From: Caenorhabditis elegans
Taxonomy: Eukaryota > Nematoda > Chromadorea > Rhabditida > Rhabditidae
NCBI RefSeq assembly: GCF_000002985.6
Contig: NC_003283.11
Location: 19,283,501-19,347,500, forward strand
Reading direction: 5' to 3'
Length of the DNA: 64,000 nucleotides
The notes beneath the pieces are model-generated. The model saw nothing but the letters and a program-made list of their open reading frames with translations, was not told where the DNA came from and ran no database searches. The first letter of the stretch is position 1, and every line of letters begins with the position of its first letter. The translations under genes were made by a program, and so were the position numbers. Positions 10,149 to 21,572 of this stretch are shown piece by piece.

Positions 10149-13100
10149 CATTATACCACTGAACTCTTATTCCAAATGTTCCCACTTGCATCGCTTGAAG
10201 GTTAACTGTGAATGATGGATTCAGCAGGAAAAATGGTTCCGATTTTTCGATTCTATAAGACTATACATAGTTCCTATATTCTTCCAAATCTCAAGCCTAC
10301 CTGGTCGAATAACTCACTGAGTCCACTAGCGTTAGAGATGACTGTATATTTGTTGAAGCATTCACGGTTACCCATGCATACATTCCTTTCGGGATATTTA
10401 CCTGAAAATTTCGAATTTGAGTTTATCCGTGAGGTGAATTATTATAATTACTGAGTTAATCATTGATAATCAATAATCAAACTTGGAAAACTTACAATCC
10501 ATGAACAATTCTGCCCTGCCGCATAAGTTGGAGCTGGGAAACTATCATTCCAAGTATTTGGATAAAACCATGCGTTCGAAATATCTGCAGGCGGATTGAT
10601 CGTTATTGATGGAGCACATGCTGGAAAATTTTTAAAAAAAGTTATTTTATAGGCCCCAGAATTTGTGCATTATGAGTTTATGATGTCTATCTGTAGTACG
10701 TCGTACGTTTTGGCGGAAATTCAAAAATTTCGAAAATAAAATTTCGGCGGGAATTTCATTTATTTTTCTAGAAATTGCTAGAACCTTCCAGAAAAAACAG
10801 GAAACTACTAGAAAATTCTGAAAATGTTTAGAATTTTCTAGAAAACCTGAAAACTGGAAACTTTTGGAAAAATCTAAAAACTGCTAGAATTTTCTATAAA
10901 AATCTGGAAACTTTTAGAAAAATCTGAAAACTTCTAGAAAAATTCAAGACTGGTAGAACTGTCTAAAAAAACCTGGAAACTTCTTAACTTTCCTAGGAAC
11001 ATTTGGAAACTTCTAGAAAAACCTGGAAACTTCTACAATTTTCTGAAAAAATCTGGAAACTCCTAGAAAATTTAAGACACTTCTAGAACTTTGTAGAAAT
11101 AACTGAAAACTTCTAGAATTTTCTGAAAAAATCTGGAAACTTTTAGAAAAATCTGAAAACTTCTAGAAAAATTCAAGACTGGTAGAACTGTCTAAAAAAA
11201 CCTGGAAACTTCTTAACTTTCCTAGGAACATTTGGAAACTTCTAGAAAAACCTGGAAACTTCTACAATTTTCTGAAAAAATCTGGAAACTTCTAGAAAAT
11301 TTAAGACACTTCTAGAACTTTGTATCAGGTCGTCCCATAAGTTTTTGTACTTTTTCAAAACTTTTTTAACAAGTTCTAAACTGACAGAACAAAATCGAAT
11401 CTTTTATAAATGCGCATGTATAGTATGTACTACTTGTCAAAAATTTTATGCGTCATTTGAAGATCCTCCTGATAACAATCACGGAAACCGGAGCCAAAAA
11501 TAGCGACATACCCAAATAATGGGAGGTGTTTTCCTTCGTCCTGCTATTCACAGGGAATTAATCAATGAACATGAAAACGTAGTATTAGTAAAGATAATGG
11601 TTCAAAATACATGGTCAGTATAGTTAAAATTATCATTAGCACTTATTAGCCGTTTTGGACGTGGACTATTTGGCTCATGTTTATCAACCACTGAGTGAAC
11701 ATCTTCATGGAATAATTTCTCACTAAAAGTGATGGGATTATTTTAATTTTTGTTTCTTATTTTATATAACAATACTTGCATAGTACAAATATAAACTTTG
11801 TTTTACTTGCTGATTTCTCAACCATAAGTTAGAAGCCCAACACTATAAATGCCGGGTATCACATGAGGTTGGCCATGTAGATTGTTTGAACGAAGAGGCC
11901 ACCAGTAAAGTTTTTTATTTTATTTATGATACATAGATTCACTTCTAAATAACACTAGACTTAATTATCTATCTTTCATTCCGAGGACTAAATGGACCAA
12001 TATATGCTTCAATCACTCCTATAGCCAATTGTTAAAAAGTACAAAATAGTGTGGTTACAAAATTCTCAATTATAACATTTCCCCATGACTGAAAAAATTA
12101 AACTTTTTTTAAATTTTGACTGCACATGATGTGCACTTATCGTAAACATAAACAATGCACCCGTTCCATTCTCAGCGGCTTCGCAGGAATCAAAAACTCG
12201 GACGCCCTATTTAATTGGCCTCAACAATTGTGTTTAGCTACAGTAGTTTTTCCGGAATAGTTATACTAAATTTATAATTATTTAAAACAAGAGTGTGGAA
12301 GCATCTACTTGACAGTATATATTAACCATTACTTTAAGCTATGGATGGTGTAGAATAAACTCCAGAAGGAATGGTGTAAAAAGCTGATTCTATAGTTACT
12401 CGTTTTTCTAAAGAACCGCGGGGGCCTGGGATGTCAGAGTTATGTTGCATTAAGGTGACAAGTTGGTGACATGCTACCATAAATATAAAATCTTAGAATT
12501 GTCCGAAAAAGTTTTGTGGATAATTCGAAAAAAAGTACAAAAACTTATGGGACGACCTGATAGAAATAACTGAAAACTTCTAGAATTTTCTGAAAAAATC
12601 TGGAAACTTTTAAGAAAATCTGGGAACGTCTAGAAAATTTAAGACACTTCTGGAACTGTTTAGAAATAGCTGGAAACTTCCGGAATTTTCTAGAAAAATC
12701 TGGAAACTTCTAGAAAAATTCAAGACTGGTAGAACTGTCTAAAAAAACCTGCAAACTTCTTAACTTTCCTAGGAACATTTGGAAACTTCTAGAAAAACCT
12801 GGAAACGTTTAAAGTTTTCTGAGAAAATCTGGAAACTTCTAGAAAATTTAAGACATTTCTAGAACTTTGTAGAAATAACTGAAAACTTCTGGAATTTTAT
12901 GAAAAATCTGGAAACTTTTAAGAAAATCTGGAAACTTCTAGAAAATTTAAGACACTTCTAGAACTGTTCAGAAATAGCTGAAAACTTCTAGAATCTTCTG
13001 AAAAAAATCTGGAAACTTTTAAGAAAATCTGGGAACGTCTAGAAAGTTTAAGACACTTCTAGAACTTTGTAGAAAAAACTGAAAACTTCTAGAATTTTCT

Positions 13101-13323
13101 AGAAAAATCTGGAAATTTCCAGAATTTTCTCTAAAAAATAAGAAATTTAAAAACGGCAGGTACTAATATAAAAATGAAACATTTCAAAAAATTAAAAAAA
13201 AAAAAATTAAAAAAAAAATGTTGATGGCTTATTGATGAAAGTCCAAAACTTACTGTAATCTGCCAATGAATATGATGAAAATGAACTCAAAACAAAAATA
13301 CTTAACAAACTACACCTGCTCAT
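10149..13323 (-). CDS. Secreted CUB-like domain protein (partial 3')
   Basis: Complement(join(10149..10252,10301..10401,10496..10620,13254..13323)) with perfect phase at all three junctions. Exon 1 encodes a signal peptide (MSRCSLLSIFVLSSFSSYSLA). Exons 2-4 encode a nematode CUB-like (CUB_2 type) domain: a first Cys, ITINPPADIS, FPAPTYAAGQNCSWIVNIPK and GTFGIRVQWYN. Such proteins are secreted or surface-exposed and many are induced by infection in C. elegans. The first intron is unusually long (about 2.6 kb) and contains a minisatellite split by a mariner-like element. Exon 4 ends in phase 1 before a GTGAGG donor, and no further exon was found to the left, where a MITE and minisatellite begin. 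The gene is therefore truncated or its remaining exons are unrecognised. Confidence 0.7.
10770..11324. repeat. CTAGAA-rich minisatellite, left half
   Basis: Higher-order units of about 220 bp are recognisable: GACTGGTAGAACTGTCTAAA followed by CTTAACTTTCCTAGGAACAT occurs near 10950 and 11170, and again at 12725 in the right half. It lies inside intron 1 of the CUB-like gene. Confidence 0.85.
11325..12560. mobile_element. Mariner-like element, decayed
   Basis: Inverted ends of about 30 bp begin TCAGGTCGTCCCATAAGTTT at the left and match in reverse at the right. The element is flanked by TA on both sides (11323-11324, 12561-12562), as expected for Tc1/mariner insertion. Its 1,236 bp is the usual size of a full mariner element, but no long transposase frame remains. 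It interrupts the minisatellite, so it inserted after the array existed. Confidence 0.85.
12563..13140. repeat. CTAGAA-rich minisatellite, right half
   Basis: Continuation of the 10770-11324 array after the mariner-like insertion, with the same higher-order units. Confidence 0.85.
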
Positions 13324-14320
13324 GTTTTCTACCAACACTGAAAATGGAAATAAATGCAAATGCCAGACCAAAAGTTATAGAATTGATAACAAAATTGACA
13401 CAAAATGAGCCCAATGATTTTAGGTTTCCAGTTTTATAGGTACACATTTTATCAGGAGGTGCATATTTGCACAAGTGACGTCAGCTTTTCCTGGTTCAAT
13501 AAGTAACACGTTTGCCCGTTTCGATCGCAGGAGTGATGAGTCAAGTAGTAGAATACTAATTTCTAAATGTCGGGAAAATAATTTTGTTGATTTAATGTTT
13601 AATTATTTTGAAAAATGTTTAGTTTTAAACCTGACCCAATCTGTGAAAATAATCGATAAAAAATGTATGTAGAAATGTACTCAATTGAGCCATTCCAAAA
13701 AGTTTTATACTGAATCAAAGTCAAAAAACGAACCACACCAAAAATACCATGTTTTTCAGTTTTGATCAATCCTTGAAAATATTTATGATAAGTTGCTCAA
13801 AATTATTACTTTTATTCATTTTACTAAAATTCGAGTCATACTTTTCTGCAATTACTTGGTCATCAAAATCTTTTTTGATTTTTCTCAGAGCTTACCTTTC
13901 ACAGCATTATAAACTAAGTAAAACGATGCTTGATCTTCCCGTGAATTTTCTTGGTCGTGAATTTTCCACTAAATTTTTGGCTGGGCTCGAGCTCGAGCTC
14001 AAGTAATTGGGCTCGGGTTGTCAAGGACTAGTGACTAGGGACTAGGGATTAGGGACTAGAGAAAATTTACATTTCATTAACTGTTAGGAACCAAAGTGCT
14101 TTGTTACTGGCTCATTGGGGTATGTTGAAAATTGGAAAAGAGGCAGTGGCAAGTAAGGAGTACTCATGAATGGGAGGGCTAGACAAAAATGGACATAAAA
14201 GGAGGATTATCGATTTTCTCGGTGGAGGGTGGGAAGTGACCTTGTTCCTTTATTTTCTGGCAATCTATAATTTTCTACTGTGCGTTTGGGCTCATTCTGC
14301 ATTGCTCCCTCTTTGCAGCG
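13324..14320. other. Intergenic, no gene seen
   Basis: It contains the upstream regions of the divergent CUB-like and F-box genes. A CTAGGGACTAGGGA run lies at about 14028-14060. GGAGTACTCATGAATGGGAG and AGGAGGATTATCGATTTTCT near 14150-14220 resemble promoter strings of other F-box genes. An open 85-codon frame at 13749-14006 has no supporting homology. Confidence 0.5.
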
Positions 14321-15249
14321 ATGACAGTCTTTCCAATCCTGCGGCTACCTCAACGAGCACTGAAAGAAGCACTTCGATACTTTGTACCAAGAGATATGTA
14401 AGTCTTTTACAATTAATTTTTTATTTAATTAAATATTTTCCTATTTCAGAATCAATTTTTCCCTAATCTCCAAATCCACATTACAATGCGCCAAATCATT
14501 GAATCTGAAAGCTAGTAATATACAAATTGAGGTAAATAAGGATATTCGAGTGGCTTTGGAAGTTAACGATGAAGAAACGTAAGCTTTACAGTTTTCTTAT
14601 AAACTACATTCGATAAAATTTTAGCCCGTTCAACCGATGGAAAGAAATGTGCGTCAAATGGGAATCTTCTCGAGTTGGGCTACAAGAACTGGTTGAGCAT
14701 GTCCTTGAAGTATTCCATAGCAAGAAACTAGATCATTTAATTATAAGACAAGATTCTCAAGACTGGGAGCTATTTTCTGAAGCTCTTGATGGCCTGGACA
14801 TCACATCGATATCACTTTCCACTACAAGTGATAGCCCTCACTTTACGAGACTTGTGAACAAATTCTCAACAGATTTATTCTACCCTAGGACTATTTCTGA
14901 TAGAAGTCAACATACCACATGGCTCCAGAAAATACTATGTTCCAATCGTATAGAAGTAAGCATGTACACAAACTGTTCACTTCCTAATATATTAAGCTCA
15001 AACTGTGAGATTATATCCTTTCGTGCAGAAAGTACCCCGAGCAATTTGAACTTATTTCTGAAGCATTGGATCAACGGATCGAATGAAATGCTTCGAAAGT
15101 TAATTGCCAAATCGAATAGAAGGATCAATGAGAATTATGTACTTGGAATGTTAAAAGGCGTGGAATATATGGATACACCTGTGGAAGATGTGCTGAATCC
15201 ACCGAGATGGTGGAAGTTGGAAGGTGGAAAGGATGTGTACAATTGCTAA
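14321..15249 (+). CDS. F-box B-type protein with early stop
   Basis: Join(14321..14397,14450..14578,14625..15249), in phase, 276 residues. The F-box starts MTVFPILRLPQRALKEAL and continues NFSLISKSTLQCAKSLNL. FBA_2 includes LNLFLKHWINGS. Translation stops at GKDVYNC, where relatives read KDIYRCDG. Beyond the TAA at 15247-15249 the same frame continues GTRASIVAISTDVVMYVW to a TGA at 15313-15315, so one nonsense change has removed the last about 22 residues. The deleted tail includes the otherwise invariant DG.RAT strand and V-W ending. The protein may still fold, or this is an early pseudogene. Confidence 0.75.
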
Positions 15250-15454
15250 GGGACAAGAGCGTCTATAGTTGCTATTAGTACGGATGTTGTAATGTACGTG
15301 TGGGATGATGAATGATGTTTAATAAGCTCTATAATAAATAATTAATATTAGACTTCATTTCAAATAAGGTATCACCACAAAGGTACTGTTCAGACAGCAA
15401 TAATCCAATATACTGCTCCGATTACAGTTTCAGTTTTTACAACAGAGCTTCAGG

Positions 15455-15990
15455 GTGGGGGCGGGATAGCTCAGTCGGTTGTGGTGACCGCTAGGAGGTC
15501 ACAAGTTCAAGTTCATCCAAATCCCCTAGGTTCACCCAGCCTCTAATGGAAAGTGGAGCACTCCCGGACCAGGTCCGCAGCAGTGGTGCGCGGCAAATCT
15601 CAAAACTTGTAGAGCACGACAAACTCGGCAAATTTGCCGTGCTTGACTAACTCCAAAAAATTGATACTTTTTAATGTTTTTTGAAGCACCAAAACTAATA
15701 ATTTCAGAAAAAGCACCTGGTTTCTGAATAAGTTCCGTGTAGTGTGTCTGCTTAAGCATCATAATTTCTCAATTTTGTGTCATTTTACTGAATTTTCGGG
15801 GACAAAATCAATAGTTTTGGTCAAAATTGTAATGTCAAATTTCGAAATTTGTCGTGCTCGGCAAACGGCAAATTCGGCAAATTTGCCGCACACCTCTGGT
15901 CCGCAGTGCATAGCGCTTGAAGAACGGACCGTCCTTTAATTCTTTAATCCTCCAACAGGGGACGGAAGAGACTGAATTAGAATAAAATGT
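15455..15990 (+). mobile_element. tRNA-derived SINE-like element, interrupted
   Basis: The head (about 15459-15531) has a perfect A-box-like TAGCTCAGTCGG, a five-pair stem TGACC/GGTCA around a seven-base loop (GCTAGGA, which would present TAG), and a weak B box (GTTCAAGTTC). C at the position of the invariant U33, and the lack of a good acceptor stem, argue against a functional tRNA. The body continues to about 15990, interrupted at 15581-15898 by a hAT-type MITE. Confidence 0.5.
15581..15898. mobile_element. hAT-type MITE, 318 bp
   Basis: The ends are CAGTGGTGCGCGGCAAAT and its near-complement ATTTGCCGCACACCTCTG. The element is bounded by a perfect 8-bp target duplication GTCCGCAG (15573-15580 and 15899-15906), the signature of hAT transposition. 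Inner GGCAAATTTGCCG palindromes repeat near both ends. No transposase. Confidence 0.9.
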
Positions 15991-16088
15991 ATTGATTGAA
16001 TATCTGACTGCGCGTTCGTATACCCTCACACATTCCCGTCTTCCCATTTCTGTCTGCCCTCACTCTCTACTACCTTTCTCCTGCCTCC

Positions 16089-16961
16089 ATGATTGCCTCC
16101 TTCCCAATTCTCCAGCTACCCGCCAAGGTTCTCTACAATGCAATTCGCTGCCTGACTCCACGAGAAATGTAAGATTTCTCTACTTCTGCTAATTAAAAAA
16201 CAGTTGCTTTCAGAATCAGCTTCTCTCTAATCTCGAAATTTACACTTCAAACTGCTGAATCGTTAAACCTACAGGATCGCATTAGCTCTATTGAAATCCA
16301 CGAACTTGTTAGTATAGAAATATGCAACTGCCGTATAAATTGGACCCCTTCTGATGTCAAATTGCGAAAACTTATAGATCATATTAAATGCGTATTCCAT
16401 ACCCATCAAATATACTTTCTAAGAATCCACACTGATTCTCACAATTGGAAATCAATACATGAAGCTCTTGACGGCGTGGCCTGTTCTCATACAAGCCTGT
16501 ACTTTCAGTCTCAGGACGTTTGGCTTCAGCGAATTGTCAACCAGTTTTCCGGCAGTTTTCTTTATCTAGATCTTGATGTGAATTCTATCTGGAATAACCA
16601 AATAATGTGTACTAACCGACGAAATTTGTATATTTCCACATCGTGCACCGAACTTCTAAGTGTGAACTGTACACACTTACATGTAAACCAAAGAGTCCGC
16701 GCAGTGGATGCCAATATATTTTTGAGACACTGGATTCGAGGAGCCTTTCAGTCACTGAAGACTCTACATTTCTCTATGGGAGGTGATGCAGTTTCAAAGT
16801 TGATTTTCAAGGGTGTGGATGTTCAGGAGGCCTGCAAAGAGGATGTCAAGAAGCTGAAAAATGTTTATCTTAGAAATGTAAGAAACATTTTCAGATATGA
16901 TGGAACACGGGCAACTGTTGTCTTTAAATATGGCTATGTGAAAATGCATGTCTGGAAGTGA
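16089..16961 (+). CDS. F-box B-type protein, two exons
   Basis: Join(16089..16168,16214..16961), 275 residues, no internal stops. F-box: MIASFPILQLPAKVLYNAIR then SFSLISKFTLQTAESLNL. FBA_2: LRKLIDHIKCVFHTHQIYFL, WLQRIVNQFS, IFLRHWIRGAFQSLKTL, and FRYDGTRATVVFKYGYVKMH before the final VWK. Unlike its neighbours it lacks the intron just before the INW.P segment, so exons 2 and 3 are fused: an intron loss or a different ancestral structure. AATAAA at 17008 follows. Confidence 0.88.
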
Positions 16962-17067
16962 TAAATTATTTTAAACTGTATTTGCAATATTTCTCCTCCA
17001 TGTGTATGAATAAAATTTTTCTTGTTGCTTTTTTAAATGTTTCACGGGGGCTAGGGACTACGGACTA

Positions 17068-17420
17068 CACTCAAAAAAAAACTGCGTGGCGTGTACTTCA
17101 GAAAACCTAATATTTAGGCCCCGCCTTTTTCTTGTCCCCTCACGGAGAAAAGGCAAAAATTTTGACTCCAACCATGATCAGGCCGCCGACATCTCACGGG
17201 TTCCGCGCGCCGCTGCGCTTAACTCGCTGTGGGCGTGGCGAGCTGTCTCCGCCCACAGCGAGCTAAACGCAGCGGCGCGCGGAACCCGTGAGATGTCGGC
17301 GGCCTGATATTGGTTGGGGTCAAAATGTTTGCCTTTTCTCCGTGAGTGGACAAGAAAAAGGCGGGGCTTAAATATTAGGTTATCTGAAGTACACGCCACG
17401 CAGTTTTTTTATTTTGAGTG
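17068..17420. mobile_element. Palindromic foldback MITE, copy 1
   Basis: 353 bp, almost entirely one inverted repeat, with ends CACTCAAAA / TTTTGAGTG and flanking TA. The GC-rich inner arms contain CTCACGGGTTCCGCGCGCCG and its complement; the short spacer lies near 17220-17260. The mirrored ORFs on both strands are by-products of the symmetry. Confidence 0.92.
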
Positions 17421-17575
17421 TACGGACTACGAACTTTAAAAAATTACTTTTACTAAATCGCCACTCAGGAAATCGATAATTCCTCTCTTCTGTGCATTTG
17501 GTGTTTTGAACACATCGAAAATAGCAACAAATTTATTCATCGAAGAAATATTACAAGTACATCTTTAAAAAAACA

Positions 17576-18506
17576 TCACTCTAAAACGTCGAAGGTTACA
17601 TATCCATATTTCAGAACACAAGTCGCCCGTGTTCCATCGAATCGGTAGATGACTCTTCTGACTTTAATGAGCAGTGGAGTTTTGGCAATCTCTGTCTCCT
17701 GGTACTCCACATCTTTGAAAATCTCATCCGCACTCGCTTCAGCTTCCACAAAACTGGATAGGCTTTTAAGAGACTTGTACTCTCCTCTCATCCAATGCTT
17801 TAAAAATAAGTTGAAGGCCTGTGAACTCATTTTATAGCATATATTTAAGTGCTCACAGTTTACACAAGAAAAATCTGTAGACGGAGAAAAAAGACTCAAT
17901 TCAAGTCGGTGTGCACTTAATATCGGATGATACCAAGTGGATTTCGAAAGAACTAGTTGAAGAAAACAACTGGAAAACTGGTTAACAATTCTCTGGAGCC
18001 ATATATTCTGAGACTGGAATTCCAGAGATGTCCTAGAGCAGGTCAAGACGTCAAGAGCTATATGTATGGATTTCCAGTCGTTATTGTCGTTTCTAATAAT
18101 CAAATGACAGACTTCATTTGTGTGAAATACATATTGAATAATATCTATAAGAGTTCTCAAGTCGACTTCCAATGGGTTCCATTTGATTCTATAAATATCA
18201 TTAGCTAGGTTGAGTATTTTTAGAAGTTAATATAAGTTTTTTTTTAACTCACAATTTACACCCCACATTTATACGAACCATTTCGTCAATGTAAATTGCA
18301 TAAATGTGTTTTTGGAGGTTCAACGATTCAGCAGCTTGTTTTGTAGATTTCGATACCAGAGAGAACTTGATTCTGTAATTGAAAATGTCCAACGGCTTAA
18401 ACTATAGGTATATGTCTTACATTTCCTCTGTAGTCAGATTGCAAATTGCACGTTTCAGAGACTTTGCAGGGAGATGGAGAATTGGGAAGGAGGTGGTAGT
18501 AGTCAT
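17576..18506 (-). CDS. F-box B-type protein
   Basis: Complement(join(17576..18188,18253..18372,18421..18506)), in phase, 272 residues. F-box: MTTTTSFPILHLPAKSLKRA then KFSLVSKSTKQAAESLNL. FBA_2: WLQRIVNQFS, FNLFLKHWMRGEYKSLKSL, IYRFDGTRATCVLKYGYVTF. The protein ends LE instead of the more usual WK or LK. Together with the MITE just downstream it forms one unit of a tandem segmental duplication with 18781-20420. Its promoter carries a TGACGTCA site. Confidence 0.88.
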
Positions 18507-18626
18507 TAAGGTGGAAGAAGAGGTCGTAATGAATGAGCCTTATTGAGAATGCACACAAAGGAGTAGTTATCGATTTTTTATTCAGGTGGCAAGTGGGAAG
18601 TGACCGAGCTGTTGGAGTCTAGGAGG

Positions 18627-18634
18627 TGACGTCA
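18627..18634. promoter_or_regulatory. Perfect CRE-type palindrome TGACGTCA
   Basis: It lies 121-128 bp upstream of the start of the minus-strand F-box gene, within GGTGACGTCATATAATCGAT. The same arrangement precedes other F-box genes (20348, 28236, 46047). TGACGTCA is the known binding site of CREB/ATF-type bZIP factors; use here is inferred from conservation. Confidence 0.6.
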
Positions 18635-18780
18635 TATAATCGATAATGAACTCCTTTGTTGACAGGAAAAAATACGAAGGGGGTTTAAGGATAGGAGTAG
18701 TAATGAATGGGACTGTACAAGAATCCACAACCAATTAAATTGATTGAATATATTACCAGTACAGAGAGTGTAGATAGTTA

Positions 18781-19133
18781 CACTCAAAAAAAAAACTGCG
18801 TGGCGTGTACTGCAGAAAACCTAATATTTAGGCCCCGCCTTTTTCTCGTTCACTCACGGAGAAAAGGCGAAAATTTTGACCCCAACCAATATCAGGCCGC
18901 CGACATCTCACGGGTTCCGCGCGCCGCTATTTTCAACTCGCTGTGGGCGTGGCGAGCTGTCTCCGCCTGCTGCGAGTTAAACATAGCGGCGCGCGGAACC
19001 CGTGAAATGTCGGCGGCCTGATATTGGTTGGGGTCAAAATTTTCGCCTTTTCTCCGTGAGGGGACAAGAAAAAGGCGGGGCCTAAATATTAGGTTTTCTG
19101 CAGTACACGTCACGCAGTTTTTTATTTTGAGTG
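18781..19133. mobile_element. Palindromic foldback MITE, copy 2
   Basis: 353 bp, the same length, ends and inner arms as 17068-17420, again flanked by TA. Right flanks of the two copies match (CGGACTACGAACTTTAAAAA) because both belong to the duplicated F-box unit; the left flanks differ. Confidence 0.92.
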
Positions 19134-19286
19134 TACGGACTACGAACTTTAAAAAATTATTTTTACTAAATCGCCACTCAGGAAATCGATAATTCCTCTC
19201 TTCTGTGCATTTGGTGTTTGAAACACATTAAAAATAGCAACAAATTTATTCATCGAAGAAATATTACAAGAATATCTTTAAAAAAA

Positions 19287-20228
19287 TCACTTTAAAACGT
19301 CGAAGGTTACATATCCATATTTCAGAACACAAGTCGCCCGTGTTCCATCAAATCGGTAGATGACTCTTTTGACTTTCATAAATCCCCAATTCCATTGTAT
19401 TACACTTTTGACATTCTCTTCCTTATACTTTACGTCTTTGAAAATCTCATCCGCACTCGCCTCAGATCCCACATGGCAGCGTAGGCTTTTAAGAGACTTG
19501 TACTCTCCTCTCATCCAGCGTTTTAAAAATAAGTTCAAATCCCTTGAACTCATTTTTTGGTTTACATGTAGGTGCTCACAGGAAAAATCAGTGGAGGGAA
19601 TTAAAAGATTCAATTGAATTCGGTGTGCGCTTAATATCGGATGATACCAAGTGGATTTCGAAAGAAATAGTTGAAGAAAACAGCTGGAAAACTGGTTAAC
19701 AATTCTCTGGAGCCAGATGTTCTGAGAATGGACTTCCAGAGATGTCCTAGAGCAGTTCACGCCGTCAAGAGCTTTATGTATGGATTTCCAGTCGTGATTG
19801 TCGTTGCTAATAAGCAAATGACTGACTTCATTTGTGTGAAACACACATTGAATATGATCTATAAGAGTTCTTAAATCGACTTCCAATGGGTTCCATTTGA
19901 TTCTGAAAACATATCATTAGCTAGGTTGAGTATTTTTGGAAGTTAATATAAGTTAATTTAAAAAAAAAACTCACAAGTCACACTCCACATTTACACTAAC
20001 AATTTCGTCGATGTCAATCGAATAAATGTCTTGTTCGAGGTTCAACGATTCTGCAGCCCGTTTTGTAGATTTGGATACCAGAGAGAACTTGATTCTATAA
20101 TTGAAAATGTTTACCGTATTAAATTGTAGTTATACGCCTTACATTTCCTCTGGAGTCAGACAGCAAATTGCATGTTTCAGAGACTTTGCAGGGAGATGGA
20201 GAATTGGGAAGGAGGTGGTAGTAGTCAT
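19287..20228 (-). CDS. F-box B-type protein
   Basis: Complement(join(19287..19902,19975..20094,20143..20228)), in phase, 273 residues. It is the closest paralogue of the 17576 gene, sharing long identical stretches such as WLQRIVNQFSSCFLQL and RGEYKSLKSL. It lacks three residues of the SCVNCEHL motif (reads SCEHL) and has a longer segment before KVKRVIYRFDGTRAT. It ends DVLK. It is divergently arranged with the plus-strand gene at 20626, with about 400 bp of shared upstream DNA. Confidence 0.88.
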
Positions 20229-20347
20229 TATGGTGGACAAAAGGTAATAATGAATGTGCCTAGATAAAAATGCACACAAAAGAGTAATTATCGATTTTCT
20301 ATATACATGGCAAGTGGGAAGTGACCGAATTGTTGGAGTCTAGGAGG

Positions 20348-20355
20348 TGACGTCA
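20348..20355. promoter_or_regulatory. Perfect CRE-type palindrome TGACGTCA
   Basis: 120-127 bp upstream of the 19287-20228 gene start, in the same sequence context as the 18627 site. It lies between two divergent F-box genes and could serve either. Confidence 0.6.
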
Positions 20356-20625
20356 TATAATCGATAATGAATTCTTTTGTGGAAAGGAAAAAAAAATACG
20401 AAGGTGGCAACAGGATAGGAGATTGATTGAATATATATGGCCAAGCGTTCGAATATCGATACTCATTCTCTTGTTCTCATTTATGTATAGAGATAGTCGA
20501 AAGGACCCTTGGTCTTTGGGGAGTGTTTTGAAGTGCTCACAGTCAGTCAAAATCGACAGCTGTGAGATCGCCACGTAGAAAATCAAGTCTTCCACCATTC
20601 ATTATTATTTCTCTCTCTCTCTTAC

Positions 20626-21572
20626 ATGACTACCTTCGCCTCTTTCCCGATCCTCCAACTACCTGAGAAATCTCTCAGAATAGCGATTCAAAGTCTGACT
20701 TTAGAACAAATGTAAGAGCTCTTTTATATTTCAATTAAAAACTGTTCTTTTCAGAATAAAGTTCTCCCTCATTTCAAAATCTACAAAACGGACAGCAGAA
20801 TCATTGAATCTTCAGACTGACCCCTTTTGGCTTTACATTAATGAAAGTGTTTATATATTAGTTCAAGCCAAGTTAAAGTAAGTTAAACCACATTGTAACA
20901 TGTTTACTGACTATTTCTTGCAGTATAAGTCCTTATTATCATTTTATTCCTTGGAATCCCCTGGAAGTTGATCTGAGAACATTTCTGGATCATTCTCAGT
21001 GTGTACTCCATACGGATAAAGTTGAGTATTTTATGGTCAGCAGTGATGATTACGATTGGAAGTCAATTTATGAAGCTCTTAACGACTTGGAAATTCCTAG
21101 AACTACCCTAGAATGTGTCTCTACAAATGTTTGGCTCCACAAGCTTTTCAATAAGGTTTCCAGTGGCTCCCTTGAAATCACTCTTCCGGATTTCAAAGGG
21201 TACCGCTCAATGTTGAGCTCACACTGCCAGAATTTGACTGTTGCCTCCGGGCTCACTGATCTTCTGAGTGTCAACTGTGCACACTTAGAAGTGATGCTGC
21301 GCATGAGTTCAAATGAAATAAACATATTCCTAAAGCATTGGATAAACGGAGGATTTTATGGACTCGAATCTGCTCTTTTCAAAGTACCAAGAAACCGTGT
21401 GGATAAAGTTTTTAAGGGTGTGAACCACAAAGATACATGTGCAGAGGACTTAGACAATCTTCCACGGAGATCGTATAAAATTCAATGCGCAAAAGATATC
21501 TACAGATGTGATGGAAGACGGGCAACTGTTGTCATTGATATTGATAATTTGACAATGCACGTTTGGAAATAA
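20626..21572 (+). CDS. F-box B-type protein
   Basis: Join(20626..20711,20755..20877,20924..21572), in phase, 285 residues. F-box: MTTFASFPILQLPEKSLRIA then KFSLISKSTKRTAESLNL. FBA_2: DYDWKSIYEALNDLEIPRTT, IFLKHWINGGFYGLESALF, KDIYRCDGRRATVVIDIDNL, ending VWK. With the pseudogenes at 23141 and 25203 it forms a subfamily marked by HWINGGFY and DEIF/DKVFKG..HKDTC. It is the only intact member of that subfamily in the window. Confidence 0.88.

Noticed and set aside
13749-14006. 85-codon ORF with hydrophobic start
   Set aside because: No conserved motif, no neighbour or splice support, biased by AT-rich sequence and a GAGCTCGAGCTCGAGCTC run.
17086-17399. Mirrored ORFs on both strands within the palindromic MITEs (also 18707-19113)
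   Set aside because: Both are produced by the inverted-repeat symmetry of the MITE; neither has splice sites or homology.
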